Assembly (NCBI GenBank): GCA_029861795.1
Contig: JAOTYS010000034.1
Location: 1-19,410, forward strand
Reading direction: 5' to 3'
Origin: Gammaproteobacteria bacterium
Lineage (GTDB): Bacteria > Pseudomonadota > Gammaproteobacteria > Arenicellales > JAOTYS01
Length of the DNA: 19,410 bases
Within the stretch, counting starts at the first letter, position 1. Every line of letters starts with the position of its first letter. The notes below the pieces were generated by a model that saw only the letters and a list, made by a program, of their open reading frames with translations, was not told the origin of the DNA and did no database searches. Both the position numbers and the translations under genes were made by a program. Below, piece by piece: positions 6,932 through 14,315 of the stretch.

Positions 6932-8532
6932 GTGCTACTGCGCAATCTTTAAATGACCCTTGGATTAAAGCGGGTTCCCTGCGGTCTTTGAAGCGCAAAG
7001 GGCGTATCGTGCGCCGTATCGACGGCAAACAGATCGCCTTGTTCGATACCGCTCACGGTGTACTCGCTTGCAACAACCGCTGTCCTCATGAAGGTTATCC
7101 ACTGCGCGAAGGCTCGCTGGATGACCGCTGTGTACTGACGTGTAATTGGCACAACTGGAAGTTTGATCTAACAACGGGGGGCAACCTATACGGCGGAGAT
7201 CGTTTGCGTGTGTACCCCGTCGAGCTGCGTGGCGACGAGGTGTGGCTGAACCTGGCCGATCCGCCTGTTGAGGCTCGTCAGCAGGAGATTATGGCTAACC
7301 TACGGCAAGCGTTCGATGACAATGATTATCAAAGGATGGCGCGCGAGCTCGGTCGACTGTGCCTGCTCGGCGTAAATCCTGTTGAGGCGCTGGTTCACGC
7401 TATAGGGTGGTCGTATAACCGGTTGGAATTTGGTTGGACCCATGCCTATGGCGGCGCTGCCGATTGGCTCACCCTTTACCATGAGCATGCCGGCGATGAG
7501 GAGTCGCAACTCATTTGTTTGTTGGAGGCCATCGCCCACATTGCCGACGAGGTGCTACGAGAAAAGACCTATCCGTATAGCGATCGAATCTCTGACTATG
7601 ACGAAGACCAGTTCGTTGAAGCCATTGAACGCGAGGATGAGTGCGAGGCCGTTGCCCAGCTTCGCGGCGCATTCGCCGGCGGATTGAATTTTCAACAAAT
7701 CGAGCGAGGCCTGACCAGGGCCGCTCTGCAGCACTACAACGACTTTGGTCACTCATTAATCTATGTGACAAAGGCGCGCAGACTCATCGAGCACTTGGGT
7801 GAAGGTGTAGCAGAACCATTGTTGCTGTCGTTGGCACGAAGCATGGTGTACGCTACGCGTGAAGATAATATTCCGAAATTCCGCGGTTACCGCGATGCCC
7901 TTAATGCATGGCGGACTAGGTCAAATGGTGTCAATCCACACATGGACATGTGGCGTGGGCTTGGCATCGATAAAGCGCTCGAGCTCACTGTGGATTGTAG
8001 TGCTTCCGCGCACGATTCTCTGTACGCAGCAATGCTAGGAGTCAATGCAGCCAACATGTTAGCGTTTAGTCTGCGGCAACAGCATAAGGTCAGAGTTCCG
8101 GTTTCAGACAATGTCGGGTGGCTTGATTTCACCCATGGCATCACTTTTGCGAGTGCGGTGCGTGAACAATGCACAAGGTTTCCGCAGATGTGGCCCGCGG
8201 GGCTTTTGCAACTAACCTGTTTCTGTGGCCGTAATGCTGCGTTTACAGAAAAGCGGGCTGACCTAGACGGTTGGCACGTGCATGATGCTGACGCTTTTTT
8301 CGCCAAAACAATCGAGAGTCTGCTTGACCATAACTGCGATGAGTTTATCGTTTCAGTGCATCTATTGAAGACTGTACTTGCGGCGCGAGAAGAAGTGTGG
8401 GCTGACCTACCGAAGGAGGTCAGTGACTATGTGCTCGCCGCTGTCAATCGTTTTCTCAACTCTCCGCTCAAACGTAAGCAGGCGCGGCGAACGGTATATC
8501 AAGCCATGAAGTTCGTAGCCCGCGATGGTTAA
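6928..8532 (+). CDS. Rieske [2Fe-2S] domain fused to uncharacterised helical domain
   Basis: 534-residue protein. I chose the ATG at 6928, which overlaps the GST stop; the frame continues upstream to 6871 but that part lies inside the GST gene. Residues 1-110 form a Rieske ferredoxin-type domain with ligands Cys52-x-His54 and Cys72-x2-His75 (CPHEGYPL and CNWHNW). The remaining ~420 residues are mostly helical and rich in His, Trp and Tyr, with blocks such as FGWTHAYGGAADW, HYNDFGHSLIYVTKA and WLDFTHGITFA. These look like conserved family motifs and could hold a metal or substrate, but I cannot name the fold. I recall similar 'Rieske 2Fe-2S domain-containing' proteins of unknown function. No mononuclear-iron motif of ring hydroxylases (Asn/Asp-x-x-Asp/Glu-x-Tyr-His-x4-His) is present. 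It is likely a redox enzyme or an electron-accepting oxygenase acting after the GST. Confidence 0.85.
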   Translation: MSATAQSLNDPWIKAGSLRSLKRKGRIVRRIDGKQIALFDTAHGVLACNNRCPHEGYPLREGSLDDRCVLTCNWHNWKFDLTTGGNLYGGDRLRVYPVELRGDEVWLNLADPPVEARQQEIMANLRQAFDDNDYQRMARELGRLCLLGVNPVEALVHAIGWSYNRLEFGWTHAYGGAADWLTLYHEHAGDEESQLICLLEAIAHIADEVLREKTYPYSDRISDYDEDQFVEAIEREDECEAVAQLRGAFAGGLNFQQIERGLTRAALQHYNDFGHSLIYVTKARRLIEHLGEGVAEPLLLSLARSMVYATREDNIPKFRGYRDALNAWRTRSNGVNPHMDMWRGLGIDKALELTVDCSASAHDSLYAAMLGVNAANMLAFSLRQQHKVRVPVSDNVGWLDFTHGITFASAVREQCTRFPQMWPAGLLQLTCFCGRNAAFTEKRADLDGWHVHDADAFFAKTIESLLDHNCDEFIVSVHLLKTVLAAREEVWADLPKEVSDYVLAAVNRFLNSPLKRKQARRTVYQAMKFVARDG

Positions 8533-8533
8533 A

Positions 8534-9550
8534 CTACTGCTTCACTAAAGCTTGAAGGTTTTCTCGGGTGTCCGGTGACAACCCCTGCGTGTGGCGATCA
8601 AGTTGTCTCACGAATTCTGGCGGCTGGTGTAGCGCTGCGCCCCAAGCTTTGCGCACGTCGGCCGCACGATCCCGTAGCAATACCTTCAAGAGCCCACCGA
8701 TTATTTGAATGCCTTCCATGGTGGAGTCGCAGGCAAGTCCATGCAATGCGTAGCGTGACGGATTTGGGACATTGACCATAATCCCGGCTTTGGCGACTAC
8801 TACCGCCGGTTGCGCCTGTTCCAATAGATAATCGAGAAACGGTGTTGGCGCCGCGGACAAAGCGGCAGCCGGCAAATAGATTGGCTTAGTTGAGGACTTT
8901 CCGTGAGACGGAGTGAGCATATCGACCCGTATATCTTGCCCTCTGAAACGAAACGCTGTGGAGGTCGACTTGTTGTCCAGGATGGGCACCTCGAACAAAC
9001 CCATGCCAGAATCTACCAAGGCTTGTTTTCTCTCTGTGCACTTCGTCGGAACCCCAACAATTATTTGATGACTTGCCGGCTGCGCAGACGGCGTTGTTTG
9101 CGTCTGTGGGATCCAGCTTACTCCTAGTATATTGCTGTAGATCGACCAGGGCTGGGTCCCCACCAACACGCCCCCTGCCACAAAGATGCCGACCCGCTCC
9201 AACATCTCAAGCACTCGGGCCTCAGCGCTAGTGACTGTTGCAGCCCCACCTGAGATCAGCATCCTGACCAGTCTTTGTCGACGTTGAATGTGGGGTTTCG
9301 CTTGCTCCCACAGTGATTTCTCGCTATTGATTTGTCGGCGCAGCTCGACCGAATCCGGCCCCAAGTAGTGCTGGGATCTGTTGCTTCCCACTGTGAGCTG
9401 AAGGTACCAATGGACCTGATGGCGGATATTCTTGGTGACAAAGGATAGCCCGCGCCCGCTGGGAGCGGCCTGCTCGGCGCGAGCGTTTAGCAGCTCGTCA
9501 TACAACGCAGGTAGGTTGTCGGGTAGATTATCCAGATGAGTATACGTCAA
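8534..9550 (-). CDS. GSU2403-family nucleotidyltransferase-fold protein with degenerate active site
   Basis: 338-residue protein resembling the GSU2403 (NTP_transf_8-like) family: a helical N-terminal part ending near residue 115, then a nucleotidyltransferase-type fold with GIFVAGGVLVGTQPW (121-135), RVDMLTP (208-214) and the VPNPSRYALH block (261-270). In family members I recall, an Asp-x-Asp motif follows the GT helix and the later block reads ...HKL. Here the stretch 150-162 (QTQTTPSAQPASH) has no Asp, and the Lys is Gly271. Nucleotidyl transfer is thus doubtful. The start is a TTG at 9550, with an in-frame stop 15 bases upstream; no later ATG fits the family N-terminus. Its stop lies one base from the convergent Rieske gene. 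The promoter holds a perfect palindrome, suggesting repressor control. Confidence 0.72.
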   Translation of the reverse strand: MTYTHLDNLPDNLPALYDELLNARAEQAAPSGRGLSFVTKNIRHQVHWYLQLTVGSNRSQHYLGPDSVELRRQINSEKSLWEQAKPHIQRRQRLVRMLISGGAATVTSAEARVLEMLERVGIFVAGGVLVGTQPWSIYSNILGVSWIPQTQTTPSAQPASHQIIVGVPTKCTERKQALVDSGMGLFEVPILDNKSTSTAFRFRGQDIRVDMLTPSHGKSSTKPIYLPAAALSAAPTPFLDYLLEQAQPAVVVAKAGIMVNVPNPSRYALHGLACDSTMEGIQIIGGLLKVLLRDRAADVRKAWGAALHQPPEFVRQLDRHTQGLSPDTRENLQALVKQ

Positions 9551-9556
9551 ATATCC

Positions 9557-9581
9557 ATTATACTACGTATAGTACTATACG
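9557..9581 (-). promoter_or_regulatory. Promoter -10 box with 16-bp palindromic operator candidate
   Basis: On the - strand a consensus -10 hexamer TATAAT lies at 9557-9562. Three bases upstream of it is a perfect 16-bp palindrome at 9566-9581 (CGTATAGT followed by its complement). A repressor dimer bound there would block RNA polymerase. The expected transcript start (about 7 bases past the -10) falls at or next to the TTG at 9550, so the mRNA for the nucleotidyltransferase-like protein may be leaderless. There is no good -35 match. Confidence 0.55.
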
Positions 9582-9624
9582 CAGCATCACTTTTACAGCA
9601 TATACTTCTTTAAAATCAGAAAAT

Positions 9625-10113
9625 CTATCCCTGACTTCGCTTATCCATACTTATGCCGCGGCCGGCATTTTTGGGTAGCGGTAGCGCGGCATGCTCTACC
9701 AGCACCTGCCTGAGTTGAGCTTGCACCGATTCTTTAAACTTCATCAGTTTTCGAGCGTTTAGATCGAAGCCAAGCGCCATCACCTCGTTGGTGGCGGCCA
9801 CAAAACCTTGCGTTTCGTGAGACATGGTGTGGTGCAGCCGAAAGCGTTTCTCGTCGGCACCTAGTAATTGTGTGGTCACGCACAACGGATCACCCAGCTG
9901 AACTTCTTGCAGATAGTTCACGTGGGTCTCTACCACCGCGTATTCCGCGCCACCACGTTCCTCAATGGGCACACCGTCGTTCGCCTTCTCCCAAAACGCG
10001 TAAGTAGCCTCGTCGCACACTAACAAGTAATAGGCCATGTTCATATGGCCATAGTTGTCGAGCCATTCGGCTTTGACGGTCGTTCGGTGGAGACAGGGTG
10101 CTTCAGTAATCAT
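9625..10113 (-). CDS. Hot-dog fold acyl-CoA thioesterase (carnitine/betaine-type)
   Basis: 162-residue single hot-dog domain of the 4-hydroxybenzoyl-CoA thioesterase family; such enzymes hydrolyse acyl-CoA thioesters in the cytoplasm. Seen: the VKAEWLDNYGHMNMAYYLL entry motif (residues 13-31, with Asp19, Asn20 and His23 around the active site) and the EVQLGDPLCVTTQLLGADEKRFRLHH strand region (about 70-95). The pattern EWLDxxGHMN with DEKRxxxxH resembles betainyl-CoA and carnitine-linked thioesterases (CdhB type). I treat that as a suggestion only. The ATG at 10113 has a weak GAGTGAG upstream. It is preceded by a 375-bp gap holding a decayed dienelactone hydrolase fragment, and followed 74 bp later by the nucleotidyltransferase-like gene. 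Confidence 0.85.
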   Translation of the reverse strand: MITEAPCLHRTTVKAEWLDNYGHMNMAYYLLVCDEATYAFWEKANDGVPIEERGGAEYAVVETHVNYLQEVQLGDPLCVTTQLLGADEKRFRLHHTMSHETQGFVAATNEVMALGFDLNARKLMKFKESVQAQLRQVLVEHAALPLPKNAGRGISMDKRSQG

Positions 10114-10213
10114 TCATCGTCTCACTCGGGTGTCCGACGAAAAAGGGAGAGAATTAGTTTTCAGCGCCTTGCAGTGAGGAATCCGATAGTAACGACATAT
10201 TCGTTTCAGTGAT

Positions 10214-10393
10214 TGGCTCGATTAACGCTTCGAATCGCACAAAAACGAATCTGTCCGCTTTTCCCTTTTCTACTACGACAGGTGGGTCAAGGAACCTTAT
10301 AGAGCGATCCCAAGAAAGCTAGCTGTTCGCAGCCACCAGGTAACCGGATGCCTCACTGCCTTAAGGGGTTCTAAATTGAATGTGTTGCGCCAT
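10214..10393 (-). pseudogene. Dienelactone hydrolase remnant (nonsense codons and internal loss)
   Basis: A GGAGG site at 10399-10403 and five spacer bases precede ATG 10393. The frame reads MAQHIQFRTP, then a TAA, then GSEASGYLVAANS, then a TAG at 10319-10321, and later in the same frame PPVVVEKG followed by KADRFVFVRFEALIEP. This follows the order of the dienelactone hydrolase N-terminus as I know it (start with I-x-F-x-x-P-x-G, then SGYL, then VVV-x-QEWWG, then ADRFA-x-x-GF-x-ALIPDLY). The QEWWGL...QI segment, the rest of the enzyme and its catalytic triad are missing. The match is short and judged by eye. Alternatives are a short leader peptide of 10 residues or chance. Neighbouring catabolic genes make a lost hydrolase plausible. 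Confidence 0.5.
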
Positions 10394-10424
10394 TAGATCC
10401 TCCAGGTTCCGTATTGAGAGTAGT

Positions 10425-10451
10425 AGTGTATCGGACCAAGTAGACCGTCAA
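10425..10451 (-). promoter_or_regulatory. Weak promoter candidate upstream of the hydrolase remnant
   Basis: On the - strand TTGACG (10446-10451) and TACACT (10425-10430) are separated by 15 bases. The -35 match is good, the -10 is moderate and the spacing short. It lies 32 bases upstream of the remnant's ATG and could still drive the thioesterase gene further on. Confidence 0.3.
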
Positions 10452-10488
10452 GTTAAATCATTGTATCTGTGAAATGAAGAATTACTTG

Positions 10489-11325
10489 TCACGACGACTC
10501 ATCCGCAGTCTTGTCCGATAATGGGCTATCGCCACCCATCAAGCGATCCAATCGTAGGCGGTGACGTTCGTCACTGAGGCGTAAGGCGCCGCCGTGCACC
10601 GCAACCAGTAGACCGATCGCAGTGCCTCCGGCGATCAAGAACATAATTAGCATTTGGTATTTGACCGCTTGGGAAGGTTCTACACCGGCGAGGATTTGGC
10701 CTGTCATCATCCCTGGCAACGAGATCAATCCTGTGGCCGCCATAGCATTGATAATCGGAATCAGTCCGGCCTTTATGGCTTGGCGCACCAGTGGCTTCAG
10801 CGCCTCATGCCGGCTGTACCCCAGGGCCAGCATCGCCTCGATGGAGGCGCGATCGGGCTCGGCCCTGGTAAATAGCAGATTGAGTCCCAATGCCACACCC
10901 GTCATGCAGTTGCCGAGGATCATCCCGAGTAGTGGAATCGCATATTGGGGGTTGTACCACGGCTGCGGCTGCACTTGCGAGGTGAGAGCGAAGACCGTGA
11001 CCGCTGTGCTGGCGAGGAGGATGGCAGCGCTGCCAAGTCCGTAGCCCCACCAGCCTGCTAAACGTCGCTCCTGACGCGCCATGGCCTCGTAGCCTGCAAA
11101 CAGGATCATCAGTAGTGCCACTGCGGCGGTGAGCCAAGGAGAAACTAGTGCGAACAAGGTCTTGAGTAGCAAGCCTACCAACGAAAGCTGCACCACCATG
11201 CGCAACGCGGCGATGACTAACGATTTTTCAAGGTGCAACTGCAAACGAATCGAAAGCCCCGCGTTAATCATCAGCAGCAATGCAGCCACTGTCACGTCCC
11301 ACCACGATAACGGAACTATGTTCAT
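10489..11325 (-). CDS. fetB: FetB-type ABC permease (UPF0014 family)
   Basis: Inner-membrane protein of 278 residues with about seven hydrophobic stretches, matching the FetB/YbbM family by its characteristic blocks: PLLGMILGNCMTGVALGLN, the EAMLALGYSRHEAL coupling segment, and AATGLISLPGMMTGQILAGVEP. E. coli FetAB exports iron and helps resist oxidative stress; I infer a similar metal-export or homeostasis role here. The ATG at 11325 overlaps the end of the ATPase gene by four bases (ATGA), so I reject the longer frame from 11370, which runs back into that gene. The charged tail after about residue 245 is cytoplasmic. Confidence 0.9.
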   Translation of the reverse strand: MNIVPLSWWDVTVAALLLMINAGLSIRLQLHLEKSLVIAALRMVVQLSLVGLLLKTLFALVSPWLTAAVALLMILFAGYEAMARQERRLAGWWGYGLGSAAILLASTAVTVFALTSQVQPQPWYNPQYAIPLLGMILGNCMTGVALGLNLLFTRAEPDRASIEAMLALGYSRHEALKPLVRQAIKAGLIPIINAMAATGLISLPGMMTGQILAGVEPSQAVKYQMLIMFLIAGGTAIGLLVAVHGGALRLSDERHRLRLDRLMGGDSPLSDKTADESS

Positions 11326-11939
11326 ACCTTCTCCACCGTCACCTTCCCGGTTCGGTCCATGCGAAGGCAATGTTTCGCCAACCTCGCCACTTGGTTTTTG
11401 TTGTGGGTGACTATCACTAACGATGCACCATCGGTCATTCTCTGTCGCAACAGCGCCTCGACCTTCGCCGTAGCCTCGTCGTCCAATGATGCGGTGGGTT
11501 CATCGAGCAAAAGCACCTTGGGTTTCTGCACTAGTGCGCGAATCAGGGCGAGTCGTTGCGCCTCACCTGTAGATAGTCGACTCACCGTCCACTCGAACGC
11601 GTTGGACGGCAGCGAAACACGTGTCGCTAGGGCGTTGGCATCGGTGAGGTGTTCAGTTTTGAAGTGATCGGCCACCGTTGGCGCCCACCAACCCGGGGTA
11701 GCAGCAACATAGGTCACCTGCCGTCGCCATGCGGGCGCTGCAAAGCTCGATCGGTCAGCGCCTGCTAAGCTCACTGCCTCAGCTTCATTTGGGTCGAGTT
11801 CGGCGATGGCACGTAATAGGCGGCTTTTCCCCGCACCTGACGGTCCCATGACCGCCAGCGCCTCACCAGTGGCGAGACTAATGTCTAATGGTTCGCACCC
11901 TGGCCGCTGAAGCTGGCACACCTCTAACAGATAGGTCAC
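11322..11939 (-). CDS. fetA: FetA-type ABC ATPase with altered Q-loop
   Basis: Small ABC ATPase, 205 residues, partner of the adjacent FetB permease. Motifs: Walker A GPSGAGKS (32-39), signature LSTGEAQR (122-129), Walker B VLLLDEP (142-148), switch His179 in VTHN. In E. coli FetA the Q-loop reads as Tyr-Cys-Ala-Gln-Thr-Pro; here it is YVAATP with Ala80 (codon GCT) in place of the Gln. The start is GTG at 11939. The 98-bp gap to the rhodanese gene upstream shows no clear promoter, so the pair may be transcribed with the upstream thiol-oxidation genes or on its own. Pairing FetAB with cysteine/sulfur oxidation genes fits metal and redox stress, but this is inference. Confidence 0.9.
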   Translation of the reverse strand: MTYLLEVCQLQRPGCEPLDISLATGEALAVMGPSGAGKSRLLRAIAELDPNEAEAVSLAGADRSSFAAPAWRRQVTYVAATPGWWAPTVADHFKTEHLTDANALATRVSLPSNAFEWTVSRLSTGEAQRLALIRALVQKPKVLLLDEPTASLDDEATAKVEALLRQRMTDGASLVIVTHNKNQVARLAKHCLRMDRTGKVTVEKV

Positions 11940-12037
11940 TGCAAACGTGGTCCGCGGTGGCCCAATCTGTTAACGCGGATCACTCGCAAGGCCTGGCATG
12001 CTCATGCAAATATGTCTGCGGGCGCTCAAGAAATTTT

Positions 12038-13660
12038 CTATTCGAAACATCGGAACTGCAGCGTACCGTCGCGTTCGATTTTGTCCACCAGTGCGATCTC
12101 CCAGTCAAGGTACTGCTGCATTCTTCGATCTGAATCCTCAGAGTAGTCGTAGGGTTTGTACCACATATCGTTCTCGTCAGGATTAACGTCGGGTGAGCTT
12201 GCAATCCGCTGTTGCATACCACTCGCCTTTGGAAAGCCCGCATCGAACCAGGCGTGGTTCCCGCCTGCAAGTACACGGACGAGCTGGTTAGGTCGCGTCT
12301 GCGTTAGGTCTTTGGCCGCAAGATGCGCTACTACGTCATCGTTAGATGTCAAAACTAGCAGACCCACCGGCGGCATCAGTGTAAGGTCTGCATCCAAGCG
12401 CGAACGTACCGCCCAGAAGGCTCCTGCTATATGGTTCCGCCGGTACTGCAAACTGTTGCCGAGATCCATCACTGCGACCGATTCGCGAGAATCGAGCGCG
12501 GCTTTGAGTTCGTAAGCCGAGAGCGTTTCGGCTTCCTCGAAGCCTAAGATCCGCGGTCGATGAGGCCCAGTCTCTAGGGTGTCGCCGTCGAACGGGGAGT
12601 CCAACACGTAGACTGCAGGCCACCCCATTTGCAACAACCACGACGCAGTCATGACAGCGCGTACGAGTTGATCGTCGACCAGTACGACTCGGGCACCGCG
12701 AACCGCAACATACTCGTCGGTCGCCTGCACCAGTTGCCCTCCCGGAGCGTGGCGTGAACCTGGTAAATGACCGGCTTCGAATTCTTCCGGGGAACGTACA
12801 TCCAGTAGATATAGCGTACGTGTCCTATCATCTTGCCATGCAGCCAGTTTGTCGTGGCTTATGTGTCGAATATTAGATCGCTTTGCCACACGCGCGGCCG
12901 CCTGTTGCGCCAGCAAGAGTCCTTGATTTGATGGTTCAGCAGCAACACGATCAGCCTGACTCTCGAGCTCATAGCCACTTAGTTGCCAGCCCATGGTGCC
13001 GTTTTTAAGTGCCATCACGCGGTTCGAAATACCGGCGTTGATCAGTGATTGAGTGCCGATGATGCTGCGGGTTCGGCCGGCGCAGTTCACCACGATGTCA
13101 GTCTGCGGGCGCGGTGCGATATCGTGAATGCGGTAAACCAGTTCGGCGCCAGGTACATCGATACCCTTGGGAATACACATTCGTTGATACTCGGTGAACG
13201 GTCGAGCGTCGACCACCACCAAGTCATCTCCATTGTGTTGACGTTGGTGCAATTCTTGCGCGGATATGTGAGGTGTTTGATAGTGGCGTTCGACAAACTC
13301 ACCGAACGCCTTGCTCGGGACATTCACCCCGCTGAAGACCTCTAATCCGGCGTCACGCCAACTCGAGACTCCACCGGCCAGTATGGTGACATCTGTATAG
13401 CCCAACTCATGGAGCTTGCTCGCAGCACGACGTGCTAGGCCTTCTTTGTCAATGGGTCCGCCATCACATACCACGATGGGTGTGTTCAAGCGTGGAATGC
13501 GATCGGCGAGCATAGTTTCAATGTGGCTTAAGGAAATACTCGACGCTAGTAATAAGTGTTCTTGCGCAAATACACCTTGTTCGCGCACATCGACAAGCGC
13601 GATTTCGTCTGAACTCGTAAGTCGGGCTTTGAGCTCGTGAGGTTGGATAGTGTTTGTCAC
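12038..13660 (-). CDS. Four-domain rhodanese-family sulfurtransferase
   Basis: 540 residues from GTG 13660, which overlaps the dioxygenase stop (GTGA); the frame extends 19 codons upstream into that gene and I reject that start. Four rhodanese-like repeats are visible, each with a conserved opening block: LVDVRE (about 22), VVVDARPFTEY (about 148), LLDVRSPEEF (about 285) and VMDLGNSLQYRR (about 397). The catalytic-loop positions differ. Domain 1 has Cys65 (VVCDGG). Domain 2 has Cys193 in the classic CAGRTRS loop. Domain 3 has Asp-Asp (VLVDDQ) and domain 4 Thr-Ser (LTSND), so the last two are probably inactive. A C-terminal tail (NDMWYKPYDYS...) of about 45 residues follows. Rhodaneses move sulfane sulfur; with the adjacent thiol dioxygenase it likely handles persulfide or sulfite-level sulfur. 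Confidence 0.9.
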   Translation of the reverse strand: MTNTIQPHELKARLTSSDEIALVDVREQGVFAQEHLLLASSISLSHIETMLADRIPRLNTPIVVCDGGPIDKEGLARRAASKLHELGYTDVTILAGGVSSWRDAGLEVFSGVNVPSKAFGEFVERHYQTPHISAQELHQRQHNGDDLVVVDARPFTEYQRMCIPKGIDVPGAELVYRIHDIAPRPQTDIVVNCAGRTRSIIGTQSLINAGISNRVMALKNGTMGWQLSGYELESQADRVAAEPSNQGLLLAQQAAARVAKRSNIRHISHDKLAAWQDDRTRTLYLLDVRSPEEFEAGHLPGSRHAPGGQLVQATDEYVAVRGARVVLVDDQLVRAVMTASWLLQMGWPAVYVLDSPFDGDTLETGPHRPRILGFEEAETLSAYELKAALDSRESVAVMDLGNSLQYRRNHIAGAFWAVRSRLDADLTLMPPVGLLVLTSNDDVVAHLAAKDLTQTRPNQLVRVLAGGNHAWFDAGFPKASGMQQRIASSPDVNPDENDMWYKPYDYSEDSDRRMQQYLDWEIALVDKIERDGTLQFRCFE

Positions 13661-14265
13661 GGTCGCTTCGAGCCTCGCGCTTCTCGGATATCGGTGTGCG
13701 CTGGGAAGTGTTTCCAATTGCCGCTCTCTGCATCGAAATAGCGGCGGTTGTGCAACTGTTCCAGTGCAAGCCCATACATGTGAAAGTTGATCACCGGCGT
13801 GGCGCCGGAAATATGGATAGAGTGTAGGTCCTCGGCAAGCATCGCCACCCCAGTGTTCGCTGAGACGGTTTCGGTTCCAACTTGTTCCACCGTGTTCGGC
13901 GTGCCCTGATAGAAACGATTTAGTTCATGGCCCTCGATACCCACGACTACGGCCCAAGTTGTGTGATCGTGAGCAGGGGTGTCGACCACGCCACAAGCAA
14001 CGTTTAGGTATAGCGCGAAACGATGATCCACATCCTCGGCGAGACGATAAAGGCATGAATTTCTCGAAGCTGTGGCGTTAGGCGGTGGAAACTCGTGCAG
14101 CGCGAAGAGATCTTTTTTCTTAGAGAGCGCAATCAGCTCTGCCTTGATTTTCCGGAGGGACTCTCGGCTTATACCGTGACTCTGCTCAATCTGCCTTATG
14201 CTATTCACAGTTTGATCGATCGCAAGGTGTCGTTTGTCCACTAGATGTACCGGAGGTTCATTCAT
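13657..14265 (-). CDS. Cysteine dioxygenase-like thiol dioxygenase (cupin)
   Basis: 202-residue cupin of the cysteine dioxygenase family, which uses non-heme Fe(II) and O2 to oxidise a thiol to a sulfinate. The three-His iron site is visible: His99 and His101 in TPAHDHTTW, and His151 (or His148) in LHSIHISG. His162 and Tyr164 lie in FHMYG, the position of the family's active-site Tyr. No Cys stands where mammalian enzymes form the Cys-Tyr crosslink, as in many bacterial thiol dioxygenases, so cysteine, 3-mercaptopropionate or another thiol may be the substrate. The ATG at 14265 follows the oxygenase gene by 50 bp, and the 3' end overlaps the rhodanese start by four bases, which implies coupled synthesis. 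Confidence 0.88.
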   Translation of the reverse strand: MNEPPVHLVDKRHLAIDQTVNSIRQIEQSHGISRESLRKIKAELIALSKKKDLFALHEFPPPNATASRNSCLYRLAEDVDHRFALYLNVACGVVDTPAHDHTTWAVVVGIEGHELNRFYQGTPNTVEQVGTETVSANTGVAMLAEDLHSIHISGATPVINFHMYGLALEQLHNRRYFDAESGNWKHFPAHTDIREARGSKRP

Positions 14266-14315
14266 TTGGTTACGTTTGATTCGAGAACAGTGTTTCGGAT
14301 TGATGACCAGCTTGG

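Larger units (their letters stand above)
10114..10488. other. 375-bp gap between fetB and thioesterase genes: no intact gene
   Basis: No intact coding region is visible on either strand. What it holds, from right to left on the - strand: a weak promoter-like pair (10425-10451), a good ribosome-binding site (GGAGG, 10399-10403), and the remnant of a dienelactone hydrolase gene (10214-10393). The last 100 bases before the thioesterase ATG show nothing I can name. Confidence 0.6.

Noticed and set aside
10291..10410. GGAACCT/AGGTTCC ends enclosing a small GCTG-TTCG-CAGC hairpin, suggestive of a structured RNA such as 6S RNA
   Set aside because: The closing stem is only seven bases, no known RNA family consensus fits, and the same bases read as a decayed dienelactone hydrolase.
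13661..13717. Upstream ATG extension of the rhodanese gene
   Set aside because: It lies inside the dioxygenase gene and has no family features; the GTG at 13660 is coupled to the dioxygenase stop.
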